Origin: Candidatus Zhuqueibacterota bacterium
Lineage (GTDB): Bacteria > Zhuqueibacterota > Zhuqueibacteria > Residuimicrobiales > Krinioviventaceae
Direction: 5' to 3'
Assembly: GCA_016928775.1 (NCBI GenBank)
Contig: JAFGKD010000015.1
Coordinates: 1 to 34,814 of the forward strand
Length of the DNA: 34,814 nt
Shown here: one piece after another, positions 24,050 to 33,220 of the stretch
Layout: each line of letters begins with the position of its first letter
Position numbering within the stretch: the stretch's first letter is position 1
Notes under the pieces: model-generated
The model's database searches: none
What the model was told of the DNA's origin: nothing
The model's input: only the letters and a program-made list of their open reading frames with translations
Made by a program: the position numbers and the translations under genes

Positions 24050-25369
24050 ATGGCAGCAGCAGTACAAATTCCCAAATTGGGCAACACCGTAGAAGAATGC
24101 CTCATCATCGGCTGGCGGAAAAACAAGGGCGATCGGGTTGACAAGGGTGATATTTTGGCTGAAATTGAAACCGACAAGGCCACCTTTGAGCTTGAAGCGA
24201 CGACAGACGGTGTGCTGCTGGAGATATTTTATCAACAAGATGATCTGGTGCCGGTGTTTACCACGGTTGCTGTCATTGGTCAATCGGGTGAAAATATTGA
24301 CGAATTTTATGCCAAACGAGCGGATGAAGAACCTGCATTAGCCATTACTTCTTACGAGACGACCGAACAACCATCTCAAAAGAGCGATGAGCACATAGAG
24401 CCATCATCCGAGCCATTGCAAAAGCCGGCTTTACGCTCGCACGGGAAATGGAGTCCGCGCGCTAAAACGTTTGCCCGGCAACATAACTTTTTCCCGACGG
24501 ATTTAAGCGGCTCAGGTTCGGGTGGACGCGTTTTGGCGATGGATGTACGAGAGGTCTTTTTCGCAAGACCGCGCTTGACTGCTTTGGCTCGACAGCTTGT
24601 GCAGGAAGAAAATCGGACTGTTCTGGCACCTGATCAGCCGATCATCTACGCCGAACATCTGAGCGCGCCGGCCAAAAGCCTGTCGCGTATTCGCGCAAAA
24701 AGTGCCAAACGACTGATCGAATCATTGCACAACACCGCACAATATACCCTGACGAGCTCCGCCGACGCCACACAACTCTTGCAGCTGCGCAGCATATTGA
24801 AACAGCATGCATCGACAAAAATCAATCAGATCACTATCAATAGTCTCGTTCTTTGTGCGACGATCAAGGCATTGCAGGACTATCCACAGCTCAATGCTGA
24901 ATTCATTGACAAGAGAATTATTCAGCACCCGGACATCAATCTTTGTTTCGCTTGTGATACGCCCAATGGACTGGTCGTGCCCGTTATTCACCAGAGCCAG
25001 AACCTCACACCGTCAGAGCTGGCATCGCGTGTAAAGTCGTTGGCGCAACAGGCGGAAGAAGGAAAGCTCACACCGGAAAATCTGGCCGGCGGCACCTTCA
25101 CGGTCAGCAATCTTGGCACTTATGGTATCGAGTCTTTTACACCCATTCTTTATGCGCCGCAGGTTGCGCTCCTCGGTGTGAACGCTATCCAGCTCAAGCC
25201 GGTGCGGCGGAACGGCGTGGTTCAGTTTGTCGATTATATCGGCCTGTCCCTGACCCTCGACCATCAGGTGATTGACGGCCTTCCCGGTGCACAATTTTTA
25301 CAGCGACTGTGTGAGATCATTTCGTTTATTGATGAGTTTGTTGATCTTCCACTAAATAAAATGGAGTGA
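24050..25369 (+). CDS. E2 dihydrolipoamide acyltransferase of an acyl-transferring dehydrogenase complex
   Basis: 439 residues. The N-terminal lipoyl domain (about 4-80) has the modified Lys 43 in EIETDKATFE. A linker follows, then a peripheral-subunit-binding domain (about 140-170, SPRAKTFARQ and SGSGGRVLAMDV). The acyltransferase domain (about 215-435) has catalytic His 405 and Asp 409 in HQVIDG. It takes the acyl group from E1-bound thiamine and passes it to CoA. The gene order E2-E3-E1 and the nearby E1 of fused alpha/beta type are unlike housekeeping pyruvate dehydrogenase operons and closer in character to acetoin dehydrogenase systems. AAGGA lies within the end of the preceding gene, and the start abuts its stop. 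Confidence 0.93.
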   Translation: MAAAVQIPKLGNTVEECLIIGWRKNKGDRVDKGDILAEIETDKATFELEATTDGVLLEIFYQQDDLVPVFTTVAVIGQSGENIDEFYAKRADEEPALAITSYETTEQPSQKSDEHIEPSSEPLQKPALRSHGKWSPRAKTFARQHNFFPTDLSGSGSGGRVLAMDVREVFFARPRLTALARQLVQEENRTVLAPDQPIIYAEHLSAPAKSLSRIRAKSAKRLIESLHNTAQYTLTSSADATQLLQLRSILKQHASTKINQITINSLVLCATIKALQDYPQLNAEFIDKRIIQHPDINLCFACDTPNGLVVPVIHQSQNLTPSELASRVKSLAQQAEEGKLTPENLAGGTFTVSNLGTYGIESFTPILYAPQVALLGVNAIQLKPVRRNGVVQFVDYIGLSLTLDHQVIDGLPGAQFLQRLCEIISFIDEFVDLPLNKME

Positions 25370-25383
25370 AAAAGGATATCACA

Positions 25384-26727
25384 ATGCTCGATCTTCTGGT
25401 GATAGGCGCCGGTCCTGCCGGTTATGAAGCGGCGGCATGTGCCGGCCGTATGGGAGCCAAAGTGGCGCTGGTTGAGGAAAAATATATCGGCGGCACCTGC
25501 CTGCACATCGGCTGCATCCCGACGAAACTTTTTTTAAAGGCCGCTGAAGTGAAGCGGCTGGTCAAAAATGGATCGACGTTCGGGCTAAAGTCCTTTGATG
25601 TTCCGATTGATATGCCTGTTTTGCAGGGCCGTAAAAAAAGCATCATTGAGACACTGGTGCGCGGCATCGAAATCCAGCAAAAAAAAGCGCATGTCGATGT
25701 CATTCGTGGACGTGCCAAAATCATCGATAAACACCGTGTCGATGTGAATGGACAACACATTGCCGCGCAAAACATTCTGATTGCGAGCGGTTCGCAACCG
25801 GCGCAACCGCCTATACCGGGATTAGCTTCCGGCAATGTCGTTGATTCCACGGCCATCCTCAACATCGAAGCGCTGCCTGCATCGATTGCCATTATCGGCG
25901 GCGGCTATATTGGACTGGAATTCGCCTGCTTTTTCAGCGCCGCGGGCACACACGTGACGGTGATCGAAAAACTGCCGCGTATCGTCGATTCGCTGGATGC
26001 TGACGTCGCACCGCAACTGCTAGCCGATCTGCAGCATCAGGGTATTACCTTCCATCTCTCCTCAGCCATAACGAAAATTGAGAAATCCACTATCTATTTT
26101 AACAGTGACGGTCAAGAACACGCCGTGAGGACAGATATCATCCTGAATGCAGCCGGTCGTATGCCGGTTGTACACAATCTTGGTCTGGAAGATGTGGGAG
26201 TCGATTTTGATACGCGCGGCATCAAAGTAGATCAGCGGGGCAAAACGAATATTCCGTCCATCTGGGCGTGCGGTGATGTCACCGGCCGTTGTCTGTTGGC
26301 GCATGCCGCTACGCGCGAAGGGATCGTCGCGGTGAATAATATGTTCGGCAGAAAAGATTATATCCGCTACCACACTATCCCGGCAGTGATCTATACGCAT
26401 CCGCAGGTGGCTTCGATTGGCTTCACCGAAGCAGAATTGGTAAACCGCGGCATTGAATATGAAAAAGCTTTGGTTCCGTTGGCCGTTGCCGGGCGCGCCT
26501 ACATCGAGGAAGAAAATCCGCGCGGATTCGTCAAAGTGTTGGCCGGTACAAAATATGGTGAGCTGCTGGGCATTCACATCATCGGCGATACGTGCGGTGA
26601 TTTTATTTGTGCTGCTTCGTGTATGATGGCGTTGGAAACACGAATTCAGGACGTCCATGCCATGGTTTTTCCGCATCCGACCCTGTCGGAGGCGTTACGT
26701 GAAGCCATTCTGCACCTGGTGAAATAG
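25384..26727 (+). CDS. lpd: E3 dihydrolipoamide dehydrogenase
   Basis: 447 residues from the ATG at 25384, which has AAGGA at good distance; a GTG at 25366 that would overlap the E2 gene is a weaker alternative. FAD motif LLVIGAGPAGYEAA, redox-active Cys 39 and Cys 44 in GGTCLHIGCIPTK, NAD motif IGGGYIGLEFA, the ACGDVTGRCLLAHAA segment, and C-terminal His 431/Glu 436 in HPTLSEALRE are all present. It re-oxidises the dihydrolipoyl group of E2 with NAD+. It lies 14 bp after E2 and nine bp before E1, so a dedicated complex is made from one transcript. Confidence 0.95.
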   Translation: MLDLLVIGAGPAGYEAAACAGRMGAKVALVEEKYIGGTCLHIGCIPTKLFLKAAEVKRLVKNGSTFGLKSFDVPIDMPVLQGRKKSIIETLVRGIEIQQKKAHVDVIRGRAKIIDKHRVDVNGQHIAAQNILIASGSQPAQPPIPGLASGNVVDSTAILNIEALPASIAIIGGGYIGLEFACFFSAAGTHVTVIEKLPRIVDSLDADVAPQLLADLQHQGITFHLSSAITKIEKSTIYFNSDGQEHAVRTDIILNAAGRMPVVHNLGLEDVGVDFDTRGIKVDQRGKTNIPSIWACGDVTGRCLLAHAATREGIVAVNNMFGRKDYIRYHTIPAVIYTHPQVASIGFTEAELVNRGIEYEKALVPLAVAGRAYIEEENPRGFVKVLAGTKYGELLGIHIIGDTCGDFICAASCMMALETRIQDVHAMVFPHPTLSEALREAILHLVK

Positions 26728-26736
26728 GAGATTTTT

Positions 26737-29196
26737 ATGCCCAAATCTTTGAACATATTCCCGGAGGAGGTTTTTGCACCTGGTGCCATTACGTTTTCGG
26801 ACCTTCCGGTCAATGTATATCACGCGGACATCGAGGAGGAGCGTCAGCGCTTCACCCGGGATGATTTTATGAATATTTATACTGATATGTATCTCATCCG
26901 GCAATTTGAAACCATTTTGGACGAGCTGAAGCGCAACAGCTCCTATAAAGATATCTCCTACGAGCATCGTGGTCCCGCGCATCTCTCCATCGGCCAGGAA
27001 GCCGCTGCGGTCGGTATGGCCTTTACCCTGAAACCGGATGATCACATTTTTGGATCGCATCGCAGTCATGGTGAAATTTTGGCCAAAGGACTCTCCGCCA
27101 TTCGCTGCTTGTCCGAATCCGCGCTGATGGACATCATGCAACGCACCTGTGATGGAATTATACTCAAACCCGTTGAGAAAAACCACCATGGGACGGTGGA
27201 AGAGCTGGCCATTAAATTTTTGGTTTACGGTGCTTTTAGCGAGATATTTGCGCGCACCACCGGATTCAACCGCGGATTAGGCGGCTCGATGCATGTTTTT
27301 TTTACACCATTTGGTATTTATCCAAACAACGCAATTGTTGGCGGCTCGGGTTCGATCGCGCCTGGTGCGGCGCTGTACAAGCGGGTGAACAGAAAATCCG
27401 GCATTGTTGTCGCCAATATTGGCGATGCGTCTTTCAGTTGCGGACCGGTGTGGGAGGGCATCACCTTTGCGGCTATGGATCAATATCGCACTTTATGGGA
27501 CAAGAGTCTCGGTGGCGGTCTGCCGCTCATTTTCAATTGCATGACCAATTTTTACGGTATGGGCGGACAGCCGGCCGGTGAAACCATGGGTTGCCAATTT
27601 ATCGCGCGCATTGGTGCCGGTGTCAATCCCTCACACATGTTTGCCGAGCGGATCAACGGCTATGATCCGTTAGCAGTAATCGATGCCTTTAAACGCAAGC
27701 GCCAGGTGCTGGAAAAAGGTGAGGGACCGGTGCTGCTGGAGACCGTCACGTATCGAATAAGTGGCCACTCGCCCTCCGATGCGTCGAGCTATCGCAGCAA
27801 AGAAGAGATTGAACGTTGGCAACAGGCGGATTCGATTCGAGCGTTTCGTCAAAAACTGACAGCACATTTTGGCTTTGCCGATGCTGCGATGGATGATATA
27901 CAAGATAATATTGATCAGCTTGTTTACGAGTCTTTTCAGTCGGCTGTTGATCTCAAGATTTCACCGCGCGAATCGGTGCATTCGGAATTCATCAGCCGCG
28001 TTACGTTCTCGAATGGCCGGATTGAAAAATTCGATCAACGACCTGTGGACGTTCAGCACCCAAAAGATGAAAATCCGCGTGTTCAGCAAATAGACAAAAA
28101 AATAAGATCAGCGTTTGTCGATGGACAGCCTGTCCCCAAAATGAAGGTATTCAATTATCGTGATGCGGTATTTGAGGCACTCCTGCACCGTTTTTACATT
28201 GATCCAACCCTGATTGCTTTTGGTGAAGAAAACCGTGATTGGGGCGGCGCCTTTGCGGTCTATCGCGGTTTGACGGAAGCGCTGCCGTACCACCGGCTGT
28301 TCAATGCGCCTATTTCCGAGGCCGGTATCGTCGGAGCCGCTGTCGGCTATGCGCTTGCCGGCGGGCGCGTGGTTGCCGAGCTGATGTACGCTGATTTTAT
28401 GGGTCGAGCAGGCGACGAGATATTCAATCAACTGTCCAAATGGCAAGCCATGTCCGGCGGTGTGCTGAAAATGCCGGTGGTGCTGCGCATCTCGGTCGGA
28501 GCAAAATATGGTGCACAACATTCCCAGGACTGGTCCTCGCTCGTGACTCACATACCGGGTCTCAAAGTCGTTTATCCGGTGACCCCCTACGATGCCAAGG
28601 GCATGTTGAACAGTGCGCTGGCCGGCACGGACCCAGTCATTTTTTTCGAAAGCCAGAAAATCTACGATTACGGCGAAATGTTTGTAGCGACGGGTGTACC
28701 CGAAGCGTATTATGAAATCGATTTATCGCAGCCGGCTTTGCGGCGCTCCGGCACAGATTTGACGATGATCACGAGCGGTCCTATTCTGTATACCGCGCTC
28801 GATGCGGCGGAAGCGTTAGCGTCAAAATATAATGTCCACTGTGAGGTCATTGATCTGCGCTCGCTTGTGCCACTCAATTATGATCTGCTCGTGGAATCCG
28901 TCAGCAAAACCGGCAAAGTGTTGTTGGCGACTGAAGCTGCCGAGCGCGGATCGTTTATGCATACAGTGGCATCCACCCTGACACAACTGGTTTTTGATGA
29001 GCTCGATGCGCCACCAGTGGTCATTGGCTCGCGCAACTGGATCACACCGGCGGCCGAGCTGGAAGAGATGTTTTTTCCGCAAATCGCCTGGTTTCTCGAT
29101 GCCATACACGAGAAGATATTGCCGCTGCAAGGATATACGGCGGTCACACCGCAGACCATGCTGGAATTAAAACGGCGGGCGCGATTGGGAATATGA
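26737..29196 (+). CDS. Fused E1 alpha-beta subunit (thiamine-dependent dehydrogenase)
   Basis: 819 residues. The alpha half (about 40-400) carries [12 protein letters not shown] (about 107-118), GLGGSMH (about 180-186), the thiamine-diphosphate motif beginning GDASF (229) with Asn 267/271 downstream, and HSPSD (344-348). The beta half (about 465-790) carries the catalytic Glu in [31 protein letters not shown] and AQHSQDW. Relative to AcoA-type alpha subunits, about 45-50 extra residues (about 122-168) stand between the SHRSHG and GGSMH motifs. This enzyme decarboxylates a 2-oxoacid or cleaves an acyloin and hands the acyl unit to the adjacent E2. AGGAGA precedes the ATG. The neighbours favour an acyloin or ketose substrate over pyruvate. 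Confidence 0.93.
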   Translation: MPKSLNIFPEEVFAPGAITFSDLPVNVYHADIEEERQRFTRDDFMNIYTDMYLIRQFETILDELKRNSSYKDISYEHRGPAHLSIGQEAAAVGMAFTLKPDDHIFGSHRSHGEILAKGLSAIRCLSESALMDIMQRTCDGIILKPVEKNHHGTVEELAIKFLVYGAFSEIFARTTGFNRGLGGSMHVFFTPFGIYPNNAIVGGSGSIAPGAALYKRVNRKSGIVVANIGDASFSCGPVWEGITFAAMDQYRTLWDKSLGGGLPLIFNCMTNFYGMGGQPAGETMGCQFIARIGAGVNPSHMFAERINGYDPLAVIDAFKRKRQVLEKGEGPVLLETVTYRISGHSPSDASSYRSKEEIERWQQADSIRAFRQKLTAHFGFADAAMDDIQDNIDQLVYESFQSAVDLKISPRESVHSEFISRVTFSNGRIEKFDQRPVDVQHPKDENPRVQQIDKKIRSAFVDGQPVPKMKVFNYRDAVFEALLHRFYIDPTLIAFGEENRDWGGAFAVYRGLTEALPYHRLFNAPISEAGIVGAAVGYALAGGRVVAELMYADFMGRAGDEIFNQLSKWQAMSGGVLKMPVVLRISVGAKYGAQHSQDWSSLVTHIPGLKVVYPVTPYDAKGMLNSALAGTDPVIFFESQKIYDYGEMFVATGVPEAYYEIDLSQPALRRSGTDLTMITSGPILYTALDAAEALASKYNVHCEVIDLRSLVPLNYDLLVESVSKTGKVLLATEAAERGSFMHTVASTLTQLVFDELDAPPVVIGSRNWITPAAELEEMFFPQIAWFLDAIHEKILPLQGYTAVTPQTMLELKRRARLGI

Positions 29197-29206
29197 TATG
29201 TCAAAT

Positions 29207-29285
29207 GTGAAACGTGAAACGTGAAACGTCAAACGTGACCATAAATCCGAACGCTACGTCTCACGTTTCACGTTTGACGTTTCAC
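29207..29285. repeat. Heptamer (GTGAAAC) array forming a long hairpin
   Basis: GTGAAAC occurs three times in tandem (29207-29227), followed by GTCAAAC and GTGA. The mirror array (GTTTCAC, GTTTGAC, GTTTCAC; 29265-29285) follows after a spacer. The arms 29221-29238 and 29268-29285 are perfect 18-base complements. It lies 10 bp after the E1 stop and 48 bp before the kinase start, so it may slow or end transcription there. No T run. Confidence 0.8.
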
Positions 29286-29333
29286 ACAAAGTGTATTTGA
29301 TAATTGTTATGATATACCTTTTGCGAGCGAACA

Positions 29334-30893
29334 ATGTCTGACTATCTTCTGGGTTTGGACTATGGGACGGGTGGTGCAAAAGCCTGCATCATTGATACTG
29401 ATGGCCGGGTGCTTGGATTTGCTTTTGAAGAATATCCTATCTATCACGATTTTCCCGGCTGGTCAGAACACGATGCGCAAAATTACTGGACTGTCGCCTG
29501 TCGGTTGATCCGTATTTGCATGAACAAAGCAGCCGTTGCAGCAGCGGATATCAAAGGCATTGCCGTGTCATCGGCTTTGCCGTCACTGGTGATGGTCGAT
29601 AGAGCCGGGCACCCCGTGCATCACGCCTATAATTTAATGGATAAACGGGCCGTGGATCAGGTTGTCTGGTTGAAAGCACATATCGGCGAGGACCGGCTGT
29701 TTACGCTCTCCGGCTATCGATTGGAAGATCATCCGCTCCTAATCAATGTGCTGTGGGAAAAACGGCATCGTCCCGAGGCTTTTGCAAGCGTGCACAAAGT
29801 GCATACCATTGATGGTTTCATTACGCTCAAATTGACCGGCCAGTCAACATGTCATTATTCCGCCGCAGCGTTTTATGGTGTCGCCTACAACATGCGCCAG
29901 CGGCAATTTGATTTCGGCCTTCTCAAGGAGCTTGACATTGATCCGGCTTTATTACCCGATTTGTGCGAGTGCGATGACATCATTGGACGGGTAACGCCGG
30001 ATGCGGCTGCTGAAACCGGCCTGTTAGCCGGTACACCCGTGGCTGGCGGGCAGGTCGATTGTAACGCCAGCTGGATCGGCGCCGGAGCCATCGAGATCGG
30101 CGATTTTCAAAGCAATCTCGGCACTGTCGGTAATTTCGGAATTATTCATCAAAACGAGGATTTTAATTTTTCGGATATTGGGCGGTTGATGATCAATTTC
30201 CCCTACACCGTGAATTCTTCGCAGGTCTATGTAACCGTCCCGACAACAACAACAGGCGGCCAATGTATTCGCTGGATTCGCGATCAGCTCGCTCAGGACG
30301 AGATCGATGCTGAACAACACGGCGGCGCTTCCGCCTATGATGTGTTGAATCAGTTGGCTGAACAGGTGCCGCCTGGATCGGATGCTCTCATTGCCCTGCC
30401 GTTTTTTATGGGCGAACGAACACCCATCTGGGATGTAAACGCGCGCGCTGTACTTTTTGGCCTGACATTGAAGCATGGTGTAGGCCATATCGTGCGCGCC
30501 ATGATGGAAGCGGTGGCGTTTGCCATGTATGACTCTTTTCGTCTTATCAAAGAAGCCGGTTTAAAAATAAATTATCCGATGGTGCTCAACGAAGGCGGTG
30601 CGGTCAGTCGCTTGTGGCGACAAATCATCGCCGATGTTTTTAACGTTCCCATCGTCCTGGTGAAAAATCGCACCGGTGCGCCTTACGGCGATGCGATCCT
30701 GGCCGGCGTTGCTACCGGACTTTTTCGCGATTTTACTGTGGCAAAAAAATGGGTCGAATATATCGAGCCGATGCAACCCGATCCAAAGAATCATCAAAAC
30801 TATATGCACTATTTTGAGCTGTACAAGTCACTTTATGAGCACACCAAAGCTGATTTCAGGCAATTGGCAGAGCTGCGGTCAGGCGCGTATTGA
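29334..30893 (+). CDS. FGGY-family carbohydrate kinase
   Basis: A 519-residue kinase of normal FGGY length. The N-terminal phosphate motif [16 protein letters not shown], sugar-binding region ([20 protein letters not shown]), central [16 protein letters not shown] with the probable catalytic Asp, [14 protein letters not shown], and C-terminal adenosine motif [21 protein letters not shown] are all visible. It should phosphorylate a ketose or polyol at the terminal hydroxyl. Relatives act on xylulose, erythritol or AI-2; xylulokinase of E. coli is known to accept 1-deoxy-D-xylulose. Only a weak ribosome site (GCGAGCG) precedes the ATG. It stands between the dehydrogenase complex and the importer. 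Confidence 0.92.
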   Translation: MSDYLLGLDYGTGGAKACIIDTDGRVLGFAFEEYPIYHDFPGWSEHDAQNYWTVACRLIRICMNKAAVAAADIKGIAVSSALPSLVMVDRAGHPVHHAYNLMDKRAVDQVVWLKAHIGEDRLFTLSGYRLEDHPLLINVLWEKRHRPEAFASVHKVHTIDGFITLKLTGQSTCHYSAAAFYGVAYNMRQRQFDFGLLKELDIDPALLPDLCECDDIIGRVTPDAAAETGLLAGTPVAGGQVDCNASWIGAGAIEIGDFQSNLGTVGNFGIIHQNEDFNFSDIGRLMINFPYTVNSSQVYVTVPTTTTGGQCIRWIRDQLAQDEIDAEQHGGASAYDVLNQLAEQVPPGSDALIALPFFMGERTPIWDVNARAVLFGLTLKHGVGHIVRAMMEAVAFAMYDSFRLIKEAGLKINYPMVLNEGGAVSRLWRQIIADVFNVPIVLVKNRTGAPYGDAILAGVATGLFRDFTVAKKWVEYIEPMQPDPKNHQNYMHYFELYKSLYEHTKADFRQLAELRSGAY

Positions 30894-31071
30894 GTGACTA
30901 AAGCTGCTGAAAATAAAGGCCCTGCAGAAATGAATATTAGCGAGAATAGACTTGAACTAGTCGCTCGGCGTTCCCGGCGGCTAAATAAAATTTTCGCGAC
31001 GTTGTAGAGTGTTTATGTCAAAACTTTGTCAAAAAAACAAAATGTTGCAGATTTACCGTAAAGGATAAAAA

Positions 31072-32061
31072 ATGAAAAATTTCCTTCTCCTGATACTTGG
31101 TCTCATGTCATTTGTTGTGCTGTGCTGCAATCGCTCGGTGGATGAACGCTTGACCATCTGTTTTGCCTTTCAAGACCTGGAAACCGAGTTCTGGGTGGCG
31201 GCGCATAAAGCGATAACCGAGACGTTGTCCGACCGCGGCGTGCGTCTGATCGAACGCAACGCCAGCGAGGATGCGAATCGCCAGCTTGAGCAAATAAAGG
31301 ACGCCATTGCCCAGGGTGTTGATGGCATAATCGTCATTCCCCAGGACGGTCAAAGCGCCAATACCATCATCGGCGAGGCAAATGCAGCAGGTGTGCCGAT
31401 TGCCATTTTTAATCGCCCACCAGCCGATAGCAGTCGTCATGCGATTGTTATTGTCGCGGATAATGAAATCATTGCCGAGCAGGCAGTTGATTATATGGTA
31501 ACACAAGCAGCGCGCAAAAACCAAAAATTCACGCCCTGCCTGGTTGTGGGCGACCTCGGCGATCCCAATGCGGTTGAGCGTAAAAACGGCTTTTATAATG
31601 CCATAAATAAGCGCCCCGACCTGTTTAACGAGGTTGTACAAGTCCCTTCCAAATGGAACGCCGCCACAACCCTGGCCAATTTTGAAGCGGCGCTGCAGGC
31701 GCATCCGGAGATAAATTTTGTTTTCACGTCATCGGATTTCCTCTACCCGCAAATTCGCGCTGTGCTTGAGCCGCTGGGAAAATGGGTAGCACGCGGCAAC
31801 GAAAATCATGTGATTTTAGGCGGTCTGGACGGTGATCAGTACGCCTGCTCGATGATGCGTCAAGGTATCGTTGATGCGACCGGCGTACAAGATTTGTTCT
31901 TTGAAGCCAATACACTGATGGATGAATTGCTCAAGGCAATCCAGAACGGTGAGAAAAGGCCTAAAAAGTGGATCACAGATTCCGGGTTTGCGCTGACCCA
32001 GGATAATCTGGCAGAGAGGGGGCAGGATATGTGGGGGTGCACGTTGCTGGGAGAGAAATAG
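31072..32061 (+). CDS. Sugar ABC transporter substrate-binding lipoprotein
   Basis: A 329-residue type I periplasmic binding protein of the ribose/RbsB class. The lipoprotein signal ends FVVLCC (Cys 18 or 19). ICFAFQDLETEFWVAAHKAI, GVDGIIVIPQDGQ, VPIAIFNRP and the ILGGLDGDQYACSMM hinge segment are typical. It captures the sugar outside the inner membrane and delivers it to the permease encoded next. AAAGGATAAAAA gives a good ribosome site. The upstream gap (30894-31071) holds no gene and may contain the promoter of the importer genes. Confidence 0.93.
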   Translation: MKNFLLLILGLMSFVVLCCNRSVDERLTICFAFQDLETEFWVAAHKAITETLSDRGVRLIERNASEDANRQLEQIKDAIAQGVDGIIVIPQDGQSANTIIGEANAAGVPIAIFNRPPADSSRHAIVIVADNEIIAEQAVDYMVTQAARKNQKFTPCLVVGDLGDPNAVERKNGFYNAINKRPDLFNEVVQVPSKWNAATTLANFEAALQAHPEINFVFTSSDFLYPQIRAVLEPLGKWVARGNENHVILGGLDGDQYACSMMRQGIVDATGVQDLFFEANTLMDELLKAIQNGEKRPKKWITDSGFALTQDNLAERGQDMWGCTLLGEK

Positions 32062-32123
32062 TAAAGTCGAAAAGATGAGTATGATATTCTTTGAAATGAA
32101 CCGGGAAAAGAGAAGGATGAAAT

Positions 32124-32157
32124 GGGCAACGCCCTTTAAGAATCGCCCCAACGGGGC
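32124..32157. repeat. REP-like pair of short GC-rich hairpins
   Basis: GGGCAACGCCC (32124-32134) and GCCCCAACGGGGC (32145-32157) are two small hairpins with the same AAC loop, ten bases apart, ending 16 bases before the permease ATG. This looks like a dispersed REP-type unit. It lies in the translation-initiation region and may set the binding-protein to permease ratio. Confidence 0.6.
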
Positions 32158-32173
32158 AATATGAGCGAAGCGT

Positions 32174-33220
32174 ATGGAACTGCGACATCTACCGAAAAAA
32201 GTGATTCTATCACAACATTTTGTTCTCTATCTCAGCCTGACTTATTTTTTTATTCTCTGGCTGTTTATGCCCTATATTGCCAATCTCCGTAATTTATCCA
32301 ATATTGCATCAAATATGTGGCCCCTGTTCGCACTGGTCATTGGTCAAATGTTTGTGCTTATCGTCGGCGGTATTGACTTGTCGCAAACCTCCATCATGGC
32401 TGTTGTGAGCGTCCTCGGAGGTGTGCTCATGAGCTCACAACTTGATCCGGCGCTGTTTGCCAAGAGTCCATTATGGGGATTATGCTTGTCCGCAAACGGT
32501 GGTGTGCTTAGCGGCGCTAAAATCGCCGTGCCTCTTGGGTTAATGATTATGTTATTTTGTGGTCTTTTGATTGGTTTTTTCAACGGGCTATGCGTGGCAA
32601 AGCTTAAAATGCCGCCTTTTATGGTGACACTTATTTCCATGATGTTTTACAGCGGTCTCGCTATTTTCCTTACAGCGTCCGAAAACATCACCCACTTGCC
32701 GGCAACTTTTATTGCCCTTGGCAAAGGTGGTTTTGCATTTGTCACCTATGCTTTTTTAATTGTCCTGATTCTTGCCCTTGTCGCTCATACTATTTTACAT
32801 CGAACCGTGCTGGGACATTGGTTTTATGCTGTCGGTATGAATATAAAAACATCCATCATCTCCGGCGTTCCCGCAAATCGAGTTCTCATTTTGGCCTATA
32901 TGTTCAGCGGATTTTGCGCCGCAACAGGTTCCATTCTGTACTCAGCACGTCTCGAAGGTGGTCGTCCAACACTGGGGCAGGATGTATTACTTGATATCAT
33001 CGGCGCGGCTGTCATCGGCGGTATGAGCTTGTTTGGGGGCAAAGGCAAAGTTATTTGGGCTTTCTACGGCGTTCTCTTTTTTACATTATTGGCCAATTCA
33101 TTGAACATGATGAACCTGTCTTTTTTTACAATAAATATTGTCAAAGGCAGCGTCATATTAATAGCCGCATTTCTGGATGTTGTGCGGACTCGGATTGCTG
33201 CAAAAGAGCGGGGGGCTTGA
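32174..33220 (+). CDS. Sugar ABC transporter permease (RbsC type)
   Basis: A 348-residue inner-membrane protein with about ten helices and the BPD_transp_2 pattern: IGQMFVLIVGGIDLSQTSIM, GLLIGFFNGLCVAKLKMPPFMVTL, HRTVLGHWFYAVGMNIKTSIISGV (the ATPase-contact loop) and IIGAAVIGGMSLFGGKG. It forms the channel for the sugar held by the binding protein. An in-frame stop lies directly before the ATG, so the start is fixed, but no clear Shine-Dalgarno is seen; REP-like hairpins occupy that place. Its stop overlaps the ATPase start by one base (TGATG). A segment near residues 90-115 is longer than usual for RbsC. Confidence 0.93.
   Translation: MELRHLPKKVILSQHFVLYLSLTYFFILWLFMPYIANLRNLSNIASNMWPLFALVIGQMFVLIVGGIDLSQTSIMAVVSVLGGVLMSSQLDPALFAKSPLWGLCLSANGGVLSGAKIAVPLGLMIMLFCGLLIGFFNGLCVAKLKMPPFMVTLISMMFYSGLAIFLTASENITHLPATFIALGKGGFAFVTYAFLIVLILALVAHTILHRTVLGHWFYAVGMNIKTSIISGVPANRVLILAYMFSGFCAATGSILYSARLEGGRPTLGQDVLLDIIGAAVIGGMSLFGGKGKVIWAFYGVLFFTLLANSLNMMNLSFFTINIVKGSVILIAAFLDVVRTRIAAKERGA

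Noticed and set aside
25366..25383. GTG start for the E3 gene
   Set aside because: Overlaps the E2 stop without a good ribosome site; the ATG at 25384 is well placed behind AAGGA and begins the FAD motif as usual.
29207..29285. CRISPR-like array
   Set aside because: Repeats are only seven bases, tandem without spacers, and mirrored into a hairpin; no cas genes nearby.
30935..31010. Hairpin or small RNA between kinase and binding-protein genes
   Set aside because: Only short imperfect pairings (AGCGA/TCGCT, GTCGC/GCGAC) could be found; not enough to call a structure.
33055..33219. Upstream in-frame extension of the ABC ATPase
   Set aside because: Lies wholly within the permease gene; the usual ATPase start is the ATG at 33220 that overlaps the permease stop.
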